From the NCBI GenBank assembly GCA_019749805.1, contig JAIEPH010000033.1, positions 62,001 through 126,000 on the forward strand: 64,000 nucleotides of DNA, in the 5' to 3' direction. Positions 1 to 7,686 of the stretch are shown here, in pieces. Made by a program: the position numbers and the translations under genes. The notes beneath the pieces are model-generated. The model was not told the origin of the DNA. It did no database searches and was given only the letters and a program-made list of their open reading frames with translations. This DNA is from Mycobacteriaceae bacterium (GTDB lineage Bacteria > Actinomycetota > Actinomycetes > Mycobacteriales > Mycobacteriaceae). Each line of letters opens with the position of its first letter. Within the stretch, counting starts at the first letter, position 1.

Positions 1-1039
1 CCGGACCCAACAACTCGGTCAGTTGGGCCGGCGTCCACACGTACGTCAAGCCCTCGTGTCCGTCGGAGTCGGCATCGAGCGACGAGGTGAACATGCCGTC
101 GGCGCCGAGGTCGTCGATGAGGAACCGCGCCGTTTCACCGGCCACTCTGCGCGCCAGCGGGTCTGAGGTGCGGCGAGCCCAGTGCGCGTACGCCCGCAGA
201 AGCAGAGCGTTGTCGTAGAGCATCTTCTCGAAGTGCGGCACCACCCACGCGGCGTCGACGCTGTAGCGCGCGAACCCTCCGGCCAGCTGATCGTAAATGC
301 CGCCGCGCGCCATCGCCGTACAGGTCCGCTCGACCGACTCGAGGGGCATCGGGTCACCGGTGCGTTCGTGGTTGCGCAGCAGCGCCTCCAGCATCGCTGA
401 CGGCGGAAACTTGGGCGCCCCAGACTGATTGGTGATGAAACCGCCGTTGACGGGATCCTCGTGCTGAAGGACGTCGGCGACGGCGTGATCACACAGCGAC
501 GGCTGAATCGGCGGTCCGCCCCGGGGTAGATCCGACACCATCGACCGCAACTCGCCGCTGATGTGGTCGGAGGTCTCCTCGACGTCGGCACGGCGGGTTC
601 GCCACGTATCGGAGACGGCGGCGAGCAGCTGCAGGAAGTTGGCCTTGGGGTAATACGTGCCGCAGAAGAACGGGCGGCCATCCGGCGTCAGAAAGCACGT
701 CATGGGCCAGCCGCCCTGACCGGTCAGCGCAACGGTGGCGTTCATGTACACCGCGTCGATGTCGGGCCGTTCCTCGCGATCGACCTTGATGCAGACGAAC
801 CCCTCGTTCATCGCGGCCGCGACCTGCTCATCCTCGAACGACTCGTGGGCCATCACATGACACCAGTGGCAGGCCGCGTATCCGACCGACAGCAGGATCG
901 GCACGTCTCGTGCCGCCGCCTCTTCTAGCGCCTGCGGTGACCACTGCAGCCAGTGCACCGGATTGTCGGCGTGCTGGCGCAGGTAGGGACTGGTGGCGCC
1001 GCCCAAGGTGTTTCGGCCGGCGAACTCAGCCGGACTCAC
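1..1039 (-). CDS. DUF255 thioredoxin-domain protein (YyaL/SSP411 family), 3' part outside window
   Basis: The N-terminal 346 codons are present and the C-terminus lies beyond position 1. The protein opens with an N-P-V-H-W-L-Q-W stretch and a C57-H-W-C60-H motif, the degenerate thioredoxin-like signature of the DUF255/spermatogenesis-associated-20 family. These proteins are around 650 residues, with a thioredoxin-like domain followed by an (alpha/alpha)6 barrel; their biochemical role is unsettled. I chose the GTG at 1039 because a purine-rich GCGAGAG lies just upstream. The start overlaps the stop of the preceding small membrane protein by 14 bp, so the two look translationally coupled in an operon led by mca. 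This matches the remembered order Rv1082-Rv1083-Rv1084 in M. tuberculosis. Confidence 0.85.
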   Translation of the reverse strand, partial: MSPAEFAGRNTLGGATSPYLRQHADNPVHWLQWSPQALEEAAARDVPILLSVGYAACHWCHVMAHESFEDEQVAAAMNEGFVCIKVDREERPDIDAVYMNATVALTGQGGWPMTCFLTPDGRPFFCGTYYPKANFLQLLAAVSDTWRTRRADVEETSDHISGELRSMVSDLPRGGPPIQPSLCDHAVADVLQHEDPVNGGFITNQSGAPKFPPSAMLEALLRNHERTGDPMPLESVERTCTAMARGGIYDQLAGGFARYSVDAAWVVPHFEKMLYDNALLLRAYAHWARRTSDPLARRVAGETARFLIDDLGADGMFTSSLDADSDGHEGLTYVWTPAQLTELLGP

Positions 1040-1280
1040 GCTTGCTCTCGCCGTCATCGGGCTCGTCGGAGCCCCCGCCGGAATGTTCGTCGGGCTCGTC
1101 GAAGGACTTCGGCAGCTTACGCAGATGACGGTTCATGGACCACACCAGCAAAAACGTGCCGATCAACAACAGCACGAGGACCAGGAGGCCGAACGGGCTG
1201 GCCTTACCGAAGTCCGGACCGGTCTGGCGGGGTGGATCCTGAGCCAGCAGGGTGACGATGGTCAGTGCGATGTCGTTCAT
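1026..1280 (-). CDS. small single-pass membrane protein, Rv1083-like
   Basis: This is an 84-residue protein. A short N-terminal hydrophobic stretch ([13 protein letters not shown]) is followed at about residues 28-48 by a strong membrane segment ([19 protein letters not shown]). A basic patch and a very acidic, Ser/Gly-rich C-terminal tail follow (about residues 55-84). The start ATG at 1280 overlaps the mca stop by 4 bp, and the stop overlaps the DUF255 gene start, so it sits in the middle of a tightly packed three-gene unit. No enzymatic motif is visible; the function is unknown. The same small gene is found next to mca in other mycobacteria (family knowledge). Confidence 0.8.
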   Translation of the reverse strand: MNDIALTIVTLLAQDPPRQTGPDFGKASPFGLLVLVLLLIGTFLLVWSMNRHLRKLPKSFDEPDEHSGGGSDEPDDGESKRESG

Positions 1281-2164
1281 GCGTCGATCTCGATCCCTGC
1301 GAACAAGTCCGTCTCGGGCAGCGACACCGGGACGCGTGACCGTGCCAACTCGAATTCCTCTGTCGGCCAAAGCCGTTGCTGCCATTCGATCGGCGCGCGG
1401 AAGAAGTCGCCGTTGGGGTCGATCTGGGTGGCGTGCGCTCGAAGCGCGTCATCTCGCTGGGCGAAGTACTTCGCGCACTCGACCCTGGTGGTCACCCGCT
1501 TCTCGAAGATGTCGTGATCGGCTTCCCAGTGCTTGAGCCATTTCTCGAAGGGGCCCACCTCACCGTGCTTGGCGAACTCGTCCTGAATCAGCTGCATGCG
1601 CTTCCGCAGGAAGCCGTGGTTGTAGTACAGCTTCAGCACGTTCCAGGGCTCCCCCGCATCGGAGAACAGCATATGATCGCCCGCGGCCTCATACGCGGCG
1701 ATCGACACCTGGTGGCACCGGATGTGATCGGGATGCGGATAGCCGCCGTTCTCGTCATACGTCGTCATCACGTGGGGCCGGAACTTGCGGATGACGCGCA
1801 CCAGCGACTCGGTGGGCTCCTCGAGGGGCACCAGTGCGAAGCAACCGTCGGGCAGCGGTGGCGGCGGATCGCCCTCCGGCAGGCCCGAGTCGACGAAACC
1901 GAGCCAGTGGTGTTCGACGCCCAGGATCTCGGCGGCCTTGGCCATCTCGTCGCGCCGGATCTCGGTCATCCGGCCGTGCACCTCGGGCAGGTCCATGGCC
2001 GGGTTGAGGATGTCGCCGCGCTCGCCCCCGGTCAGCGTCACCACCATGACGCGCACGCCCTCGTCCGCGTACCGTGCCGTGGCGGCCGCACCCTTGCTGG
2101 ACTCGTCGTCCGGGTGTGCGTGTACCGCCATCAACCGCAGTTCACTCAACCTGTTCTGCCTCAT
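1277..2164 (-). CDS. mca: mycothiol S-conjugate amidase Mca
   Basis: This 295-residue protein belongs to the LmbE/PIG-L zinc amidase family. The metal-binding H17-P-D-D20-E motif is near the N-terminus, and a second ligand cluster (G-G-Y-P-H-P-D-H) lies near residue 145. Length and sequence fit Mca better than its paralogue MshB. Mca cleaves S-conjugates of mycothiol to a mercapturic acid and GlcN-Ins, detoxifying electrophiles and antibiotics in the cytosol. It heads the operon that continues into the small membrane protein and the DUF255 gene. Divergent from it is a DUF4307 membrane protein gene, as for Rv1082/Rv1081c. Confidence 0.95.
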   Translation of the reverse strand: MRQNRLSELRLMAVHAHPDDESSKGAAATARYADEGVRVMVVTLTGGERGDILNPAMDLPEVHGRMTEIRRDEMAKAAEILGVEHHWLGFVDSGLPEGDPPPPLPDGCFALVPLEEPTESLVRVIRKFRPHVMTTYDENGGYPHPDHIRCHQVSIAAYEAAGDHMLFSDAGEPWNVLKLYYNHGFLRKRMQLIQDEFAKHGEVGPFEKWLKHWEADHDIFEKRVTTRVECAKYFAQRDDALRAHATQIDPNGDFFRAPIEWQQRLWPTEEFELARSRVPVSLPETDLFAGIEIDA

Positions 2165-2214
2165 CTATGTCCCGAAGATGTCGCCACTCGGCCTTTACCG
2201 ATCACGTCGATCGA

Positions 2215-2242
2215 TTTCAACCATTCCGACTAGCCCTATAGT
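2215..2242 (+). promoter_or_regulatory. candidate promoter for the DUF4307 gene
   Basis: A -10-like TATAGT (2237-2242) lies 16 bp downstream of a weak TTTCAA (2215-2220). It would start transcription near 2249, about 37 nt before the ATG at 2286. Mycobacterial housekeeping promoters chiefly need TAnnnT, which is met here. Inference only. Confidence 0.3.
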
Positions 2243-2285
2243 TCCAGTTCTGTAGATCCATCCGACCGACGGGCATGAAAACTAG

Positions 2286-2705
2286 ATGATCGAGCGTCCC
2301 TCCGCGCGTTATGGGCGCCAGCGTCTGACCCGGCGCCAGCGGCGGTTGATCGCCGGTGGGCTGACCGCGCTGGTCCTGGTGGTCGGGGTGACGATCGCGG
2401 TCATCGCGTCGGGGCGGTTCAGCAATTCGGTCAAGGGTGAACTGGGCGGTTACCGCCTGATCGACGACGAAACCGTCGACGTCACGATCAGCGTGACGCG
2501 TGAGGATCCGTCCCAGCCGGTCGTGTGCATCATCCGGGCCCGTTCGATTGACGGCGGCGAAACCGGTCGCCGCGAGGTCCTGGTCCCGCCGGCCACCCAG
2601 CAGACCGTGCAGGTGACGGTCGCCGTCAAGTCCAACAAGCCGCCGGTCGTCGGCGATGTGTATGGCTGCGGCACCGACGTGCCGTCCTACCTGGTGACTC
2701 CATAG
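2286..2705 (+). CDS. DUF4307 membrane protein (Rv1081c-like)
   Basis: This 139-residue protein has a basic N-terminus with several Arg residues, then one membrane segment at about residues 23-44 (AGGLTALVLVVGVTIAVIA). An extracytoplasmic domain of about 95 residues contains two Cys (in VVCIIRA and YGCGTD) that could pair. The layout matches the actinobacterial DUF4307 family, whose function is unknown. It is divergent from mca and followed by the greA leader region. Confidence 0.8.
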   Translation: MIERPSARYGRQRLTRRQRRLIAGGLTALVLVVGVTIAVIASGRFSNSVKGELGGYRLIDDETVDVTISVTREDPSQPVVCIIRARSIDGGETGRREVLVPPATQQTVQVTVAVKSNKPPVVGDVYGCGTDVPSYLVTP

Positions 2706-2786
2706 GCACCCGCACGAGACCACGCAACAAACGCCGAACTGCGAATTCGTGAAAATCCGCTGTCCTCGCGGTGCTACGATGGATCG

Positions 2787-2815
2787 ATACACGGTTCCCC
2801 GTTGGGACCGTGTAT
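2787..2815 (+). promoter_or_regulatory. hairpin at the start of the greA leader
   Basis: ATACACGGT (2787-2795) plus CCC (2797-2799) pair with GGG (2804-2806) and ACCGTGTAT (2807-2815). This gives 12 bp with one bulged T and a CGTT loop. A TACGAT -10-like hexamer at 2775-2780 would place the transcript start at or next to the base of this stem. It may stabilise the greA mRNA 5' end, or act as a weak terminator for the gene ending at 2705; there is no T-run after it. Confidence 0.4.
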
Positions 2816-2941
2816 TGCTGCATTTAGTGCGCTGATTAGGCGTCGACGACCGTGGCAATACACGAAGAGCTCCCGGCGGCGCGACAGGAAACCTACTTAC
2901 GCGAAGAGCGCGAGAGCAACGAACGACAGGAGCGCGACATC

Positions 2942-3436
2942 ATGACCGACACGCAGGTCACGTGGCTGACTGAGGAAGCACACGATCGGCTGAAGGCCGA
3001 GCTCGATCAGCTGATCGCCAACCGGCCGGTCATCGCCGCGGAGATCAACGATCGACGCGAAGAGGGCGACCTGCGCGAGAACGGCGGCTACCACGCCGCC
3101 CGCGAGCAGCAGGGCCAGGAAGAGGCCCGCATTCGCCAGTTGCAGGAGCTGCTGAACAACGCCAAGGTCGGCGAGGCTCCCAAGCAGTCCGGCGTGGCGC
3201 TGCCCGGTTCGGTGGTCAAGGTGCAGTACGGCGACGACAAGAGCGATACCGAGACGTTCCTGATCGCCACCCGCCAGGAGGGTGTCAGCGACGGGAAGCT
3301 CGAGGTCTATTCGCCGAAGTCGCCGCTCGGCGAGGCGCTCATCGACGCGAAGGTCGGCGACGTCAAGACCTACACGATCCCCAACGGCAACACGGTCAAG
3401 GTGACGCTCCTCAGCGCTGAGCCCTATCACTCCTGA
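2942..3436 (+). CDS. greA: transcription elongation factor GreA
   Basis: This is a 164-residue GreA. An N-terminal coiled-coil carries the acidic tip motif [11 protein letters not shown], which inserts into the RNA polymerase secondary channel to stimulate cleavage of backtracked RNA. A C-terminal FKBP-like domain follows, with the [14 protein letters not shown] stretch. The frame is open 30 codons further upstream, but the ATG at 2942 has a good CAGGAG ribosome site 8 nt away and gives the normal family length, so it is chosen. A 236-bp leader with a hairpin precedes it. Confidence 0.95.
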   Translation: MTDTQVTWLTEEAHDRLKAELDQLIANRPVIAAEINDRREEGDLRENGGYHAAREQQGQEEARIRQLQELLNNAKVGEAPKQSGVALPGSVVKVQYGDDKSDTETFLIATRQEGVSDGKLEVYSPKSPLGEALIDAKVGDVKTYTIPNGNTVKVTLLSAEPYHS

Positions 3437-3474
3437 GGCAGCCGCCTCGCGCGCCCCGCGCTACAGTCCGCACC

Positions 3475-4137
3475 ATGGCGCAGATCGCCGAGGATCTCCT
3501 TCTGCTTCTGCTCGACAACGCGTCGGCGCAGCCCGGACTGGAACGCCACCGACGTGAGCGTGTCCTCGCGGCGGCGGTGCTGCTGGATCTCGCGTACGCC
3601 TGCAGGATCCGGCCTGCGATGGCCGAAGATGCAGTCGAACAAGGTCGGCTGATCGCGCTGTCCGTGCCGGGTGTGACGGATCCGGTTGCCGAGTCGGCTT
3701 TCCAGTTGCTGCAGCGGCGGCCGCTGCGACCGGTGGCTGCCGTGAAGAAGCTGTCCAAGCGCACCGCGGATGATCTCACCCGCTATCTGGAGCAGACCGG
3801 CCAGATTCGGCGTATTCGGTTGCAGTCCAACCGATTGACCCATCCCTACGCGTGGCCGCTGACGAACCGGAAGCGGGTGGATCAGGCGCGTTCGGCGCTG
3901 TTGGCCGCGCTGTTCGACCGACGGCCACCGACACCGGCGACAGCGGCCATCATCACGCTGCTTCACGCTGTCGACGGGCTGGGCGCACTACTGTCGCTCA
4001 ACGATCGCGGATGGCGGTGGGTGCACGCCCGGGCTGGCGAAATCGCAAGCGGCAGTTGGATCGACGAGTATCCGACGTCGATACGCGAAGTGAATCTCGC
4101 GGTCACCGCGTCGGCGTTGCGGCCCGCGCTAACCTAG
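3475..4137 (+). CDS. GPP34 / GOLPH3-like phosphoprotein-family protein
   Basis: This 220-residue protein has the GPP34 pattern: N-terminal (A)EDLLLLLLDN, a central ARRVL-type helix bundle and a C-terminal REVNLAVTASALRPAL motif. In eukaryotes this fold (GOLPH3/Vps74) binds phosphatidylinositol-4-phosphate at the Golgi. Actinobacteria carry many homologues with unknown roles, likely membrane-lipid associated. No signal peptide or membrane span is visible. The gene follows greA by 38 bp, and its end overlaps the convergent metB stop by 9 bp. Confidence 0.8.
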   Translation: MAQIAEDLLLLLLDNASAQPGLERHRRERVLAAAVLLDLAYACRIRPAMAEDAVEQGRLIALSVPGVTDPVAESAFQLLQRRPLRPVAAVKKLSKRTADDLTRYLEQTGQIRRIRLQSNRLTHPYAWPLTNRKRVDQARSALLAALFDRRPPTPATAAIITLLHAVDGLGALLSLNDRGWRWVHARAGEIASGSWIDEYPTSIREVNLAVTASALRPALT

Positions 4138-5283
4138 CGCCTGCTCTAGATCGGCGATCAGGTCCACCGAATCCTCGATGCCGACCGACAGCCGCACGAG
4201 ATCGTCGGGCACCTCGAGTTGGGATCCCGCCGTCGAGGCATGCGTCATCGCACCGGGGTGCTCGATCAGCGATTCCACTCCGCCAAGCGACTCGGCAAGG
4301 ATGAAGATCTCCGTACTCGCGCACAGCTTGCGGGCGGCGTCCGCACCGCCCCGCATACGCACCGAGACCATGCCGCCGAAGCCGCTCATCTGCTTCGCGG
4401 CGACCTCGTGGCCCGGGTGACTCGGCAATCCCGGATACAGCACCGTCTCGATCGCCGGGTGATCCGCCAGGAACTCGGCGATCAGCGTCGCATTTTCACT
4501 GTGGTGGCGCATGCGCAGCACCAGGGTCTTGAGTCCGCGCATCGTGAGATAGGCGTCGAACGGGCCCGCGACCGCGCCCGCGCCGTTCTGGAGGAACGCG
4601 AACGCGGTGTCGAGTTCTTCATCGCTGGTCAGCAGCGCGCCACCGACCACGTCCGAGTGCCCACCGATGTACTTCGTCGTCGAATGTAGGACGATGTCCG
4701 CCCCGAGCGTCAGGGGCTGCTGCAGCGCAGGCGAAGCAAACGTGTTGTCCACCAACACTTTCACCTTCGACGACGACGTGATCCCGGCGATTCCGGCGAT
4801 ATCGGCAATCGACAGCAACGGATTGGTCGGTGTCTCCACCCAGATCAACTTGGTCTGCGGTGTGACCGCGGCACGGACGGCGTCGAGGTCGGAAAGTGAT
4901 ACCGCGGTGTAGTCGATACCCCACTGCGTGAACACCTTGTCGATCAAACGGAAGGTGCCGCCGTAGGCGTCGTCAGGCATGACGACGTGGTCGCCGGGCC
5001 GCAAGACCGCGCGCAGCGCGCAATCGGTGGCCGCCATCCCCGACGCGAACGCCCGCCCGTACCGGGCCTCCTCGACGGCGGCCAGCGATGCTTCCAGCGC
5101 GGTACGGGTCGGATTGCCGGTGCGGGCGTACTCGTATCCGCCGCGCAGGCCGCCGACACCGTCCTGGGCGAAGGTGGAGCTCGCATAGATCGGAGCGTTG
5201 ACGGCGCCGGTCGCCGGGTCGGGCCGAAACCCTGCGTGGATGGCCTTGGTGGCAAGCCCCCTGGACCTGTGCTGTTCAGTCAT
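4129..5283 (-). CDS. metB: cystathionine gamma-synthase
   Basis: This 384-residue PLP enzyme belongs to the Cys/Met metabolism family. The Schiff-base lysine is in HSTTKYIGGHSD (about K204), the phosphate-binding Y-x-R-x-x-NPT region is at about residues 52-60, and FASGMAA and ETPTNP are present. It makes cystathionine from an acylated homoserine and cysteine in methionine synthesis and may also have gamma-lyase activity. A GTG lies directly before the ATG at 5283; the ATG is preferred. With cbs at 7687-9087 on the same strand it gives both arms of transsulfuration in one neighbourhood, as for metB/cbs in M. tuberculosis. Confidence 0.93.
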   Translation of the reverse strand: MTEQHRSRGLATKAIHAGFRPDPATGAVNAPIYASSTFAQDGVGGLRGGYEYARTGNPTRTALEASLAAVEEARYGRAFASGMAATDCALRAVLRPGDHVVMPDDAYGGTFRLIDKVFTQWGIDYTAVSLSDLDAVRAAVTPQTKLIWVETPTNPLLSIADIAGIAGITSSSKVKVLVDNTFASPALQQPLTLGADIVLHSTTKYIGGHSDVVGGALLTSDEELDTAFAFLQNGAGAVAGPFDAYLTMRGLKTLVLRMRHHSENATLIAEFLADHPAIETVLYPGLPSHPGHEVAAKQMSGFGGMVSVRMRGGADAARKLCASTEIFILAESLGGVESLIEHPGAMTHASTAGSQLEVPDDLVRLSVGIEDSVDLIADLEQALG

Positions 5284-5430
5284 CACCGATCAGGGTAGCG
5301 ACGGGCCCGGCGGCTCGATCCACTGCGGGGGTGGCGTCGCCCAGCACCCAGTCGATGAGGTTCGCAGCGCCGAGGCCGGCGGCGCGTGGTACGGCTGCGG
5401 AGATGGTGATGAGCCGTCACGAGCGCCGAT

Positions 5431-5970
5431 CTACAGCGGTACGCAAACGGTCTTGAGGAGCTTGTCGGCGATTGTCTGCCGTTTGGCATCCCACAATGGG
5501 AACAGGAATCCGATGTAGCAGATGAGGGCGTCGACACCGTGGGCGATCTGGCGCAGAAGCGACTTGCCGACTCCGATCGGCTGCTGCGTCTGCTCGCCGA
5601 CGACCTTGAACGCCATTATCTGCTTACCGATGCTAGAGCCGGTATTACCCTGCCGCACAACGAAATTCCACAACGTAAACGCCACGGCGACCAACACACA
5701 GAGGGAGAAGATGATCCACGCTGTCGTCGACGGTCCGTTTCTTCCGGTGGCGCAGAACGCCTCGGCCACACACAACGTTTCGGTCGGCTGGAAGATGTAG
5801 AGGACGACGCCACCGATGGCGGTGAGCAGGTACACCGGGATGCTGTCGATCACGTAGGCGAGCACGCGGGTGAACCACGGCGTGTAGTCATTTGCACTGC
5901 CGACGGGCGCAATCGAGGGAACACCCTGGGCGAAGTCACCCGCGGGTGGCGGTGGCGGCTGACTGGTCAC
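5431..5970 (-). CDS. Pro-rich RDD-family membrane protein (Pra-like)
   Basis: This protein of about 179 residues has a short N-terminal SQPPPPPAGD tract. An RDD-type domain follows, with R-V-L-A-Y-V-I-D-S at about residue 36 and three hydrophobic spans (about 39-60, 82-105 and near residues 145-165). The motif GSSIGKQIMAFKVV is the usual second RDD block. M. tuberculosis Pra (Rv1078), between metB and cbs, is also a proline-rich RDD protein, so this is the likely counterpart. GTG at 5970 is preferred over GTG at 5982 because GAGGG sits 5 nt before it. The 147 bp between this stop and the metB start holds no convincing gene. Confidence 0.75.
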   Translation of the reverse strand: MTSQPPPPPAGDFAQGVPSIAPVGSANDYTPWFTRVLAYVIDSIPVYLLTAIGGVVLYIFQPTETLCVAEAFCATGRNGPSTTAWIIFSLCVLVAVAFTLWNFVVRQGNTGSSIGKQIMAFKVVGEQTQQPIGVGKSLLRQIAHGVDALICYIGFLFPLWDAKRQTIADKLLKTVCVPL

Positions 5971-6090
5971 GTTCGCCCTCACTGTCTATCCATCGCGACT
6001 GGTGGCAGCTTACAAATGTGACCGCGATGGCGCAGAGAGTCGCGAAGACCCGGTCTGCGCAGATGCGCGCAGACCGGGTCGTTCACACGA

Positions 6091-7026
6091 TTACGGCGTC
6101 AGCGGAGCAATCTGGCCGTTGGTGAGCTTGCGGTAGGTGTACACGAGGAACAGCGCGGCGACCGGGATGGCAACGATCAGCCCGATCAAGCAGGCCAACG
6201 CCCCGACGATCGTGATGGCGTAGATGACGAGTAGTGCGAGGATCACCGGAACAAAATTGTTCTTGGTGATCTCGAAGCTCTGTTTGATCGCGTCAATGGG
6301 AGAGGCTTTGCGATCGACGATGATCACGGTCGCAAAGAGCGTGAACAGCGACACCGCGATCCCACCGATGAAGCAGAAGGACAGGAGTCCCGCGGCTATC
6401 CCGATGATCAGGGTCGCGACGATCACACTGCCGACGTTTCTCGGCTTGAAGAACGACCCGATCGTCACCGGTTGTCCGTTCGCGATATCCAATAGACCAC
6501 CCAGATAAGCCGATTGCATCGCCGCGGCGACCACCATCAGGATGAGGTATCCCACGATCAGCGCCAGGACGCTCGCGAAGCCGAAGCTCGCTTCGTAGCT
6601 GTAACTGGTGCCGTAGGACTCGTAGGTCTGCGTCGGTGCAAGAGCGAACGCCAGCCCGTAGACGGCGCCGACGAGAATGCCGATGATGACCGAGTACACG
6701 AGCGCCGGGACGATGAGAGCGGCAGCGTTCTTGCTGAACTTGTTCCACGCCCACGAGAACGCCTCGCCCACGTTAAGCTCCTGTGCGCCAGGGAAACCCG
6801 GGCCGGCAGCCGGTGGATAACCGCCGGGCGCGCCCGGTTGCGGGTAGCCCGCCTGCGGGGGTGGGCCATAGCCGCCCGGTCCAGGTGGCGGCGGCGGTGC
6901 GTAACCACCACCGGCAGGCGGGGGTGGTGCGTAACCACCACCTGACGGCGGCGGGTAGTTGCCACCCGGCGGAGGCGGCGGGTAGCCACCACCCGGTGGT
7001 TGCGGAGGAGGCGGTTGATCACTCAT
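6091..7026 (-). CDS. Pro/Gly-rich multispanning membrane protein
   Basis: This is a 311-residue protein. Residues 1-80 are a low-complexity Pro/Gly/Tyr tail built of repeated GGGYxPPPP-like units. A membrane domain with about five or six hydrophobic segments follows (starting near ELNVGEAFSWAW), resembling the DUF975 / YciC-type integral membrane fold. The ATG at 7026 follows AAAGGAAC; an upstream in-frame ATG would add a His/Gly/Ser repeat stretch and is rejected. It is the middle of three consecutive proline-rich membrane protein genes between cbs and metB. No enzymatic motif is seen. Confidence 0.75.
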   Translation of the reverse strand: MSDQPPPPQPPGGGYPPPPPGGNYPPPSGGGYAPPPPAGGGYAPPPPPGPGGYGPPPQAGYPQPGAPGGYPPAAGPGFPGAQELNVGEAFSWAWNKFSKNAAALIVPALVYSVIIGILVGAVYGLAFALAPTQTYESYGTSYSYEASFGFASVLALIVGYLILMVVAAAMQSAYLGGLLDIANGQPVTIGSFFKPRNVGSVIVATLIIGIAAGLLSFCFIGGIAVSLFTLFATVIIVDRKASPIDAIKQSFEITKNNFVPVILALLVIYAITIVGALACLIGLIVAIPVAALFLVYTYRKLTNGQIAPLTP

Positions 7027-7169
7027 GGTTTGCCGTTCCTTTCGATGACTTCCATGACTGCCATGGCTGCCGGATTTCACGATCCGGTTTCAGTCCAAAT
7101 CCCCACTGGCACCGTCGAAGTGGCGACCGCGGCCCAGAGCGACGACGCGGAGCAAGAGCTCCGTGAGCG

Positions 7170-7511
7170 CTAGGAGTAACTAGATGTCGCGCTGAAGCCG
7201 ACGACGAGATTGAAGATGATGACGATCACGAAGACGATGACGCCGGCGATCGCACCCCACACCGCGTACTTCTTCGCGTCGTCGGCCGCCTGCTGCGCTT
7301 CGGCTGCGCGCCCCTGTGCCCACAGACCGGAGACCTGAGTGGACTTCACGATCGACACGATTCCGAGTGGTAGACAGCAAAACACCGTCACCAAGATGCC
7401 CCAGATCAGGTTGTTGTTCGGCGGTGCCGCGGGAGCAGGGGGCGGCATGCCACCGCTCGGTGGTGGCGGCGGAGGGTAGTTCCCGGGGGGCGGCGGGGGT
7501 TGTTCGGTCAT
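7170..7511 (-). CDS. Pro-rich CD225/dispanin-family membrane protein
   Basis: This 113-residue protein has a Pro-rich N-terminus (about residues 4-35). A CD225/dispanin-like module follows: a first span (NLIWGILVTVFCCLPLGIVSIV, with the double Cys typical of the family), a cytoplasmic loop rich in Ala/Gln with KSTQV and A..A..DAKK, and a second span (AIAGVIVFVIVIIFNLVVG). The ribosome site GGAAGG lies 5 nt before the ATG. Bacterial members have unknown functions. It is the first gene of the proline-rich trio downstream of cbs. Confidence 0.8.
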   Translation of the reverse strand: MTEQPPPPPGNYPPPPPPSGGMPPPAPAAPPNNNLIWGILVTVFCCLPLGIVSIVKSTQVSGLWAQGRAAEAQQAADDAKKYAVWGAIAGVIVFVIVIIFNLVVGFSATSSYS

Positions 7512-7686
7512 GGGGCCTTCCAGTCATTGTCTTAGCTGGCAACGAGCGTGCTTACCCTACCTGAGAAGGGGGTTGCCGCAGAGGTTTCTGTGTGGAAGTT
7601 GATCATGTGACGGGAGAGTGAAATCCGCTGGTAACCGCCGGATCGGGACCCCGAGGCCCCAATTGTTGCCAGTCTTGGTAATCCGA

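Noticed and set aside
2852..2941. A 30-codon N-terminal extension of GreA
   Set aside because: The ATG at 2942 has a strong ribosome site and gives the normal GreA length; the extension is charged and unlike the family.
7027..7080. N-terminal His-Gly-Ser repeat extension of the DUF975-like protein
   Set aside because: The extension comes from tandem CAT-containing 9-bp repeats in the leader; a good ribosome site precedes the downstream ATG at 7026.
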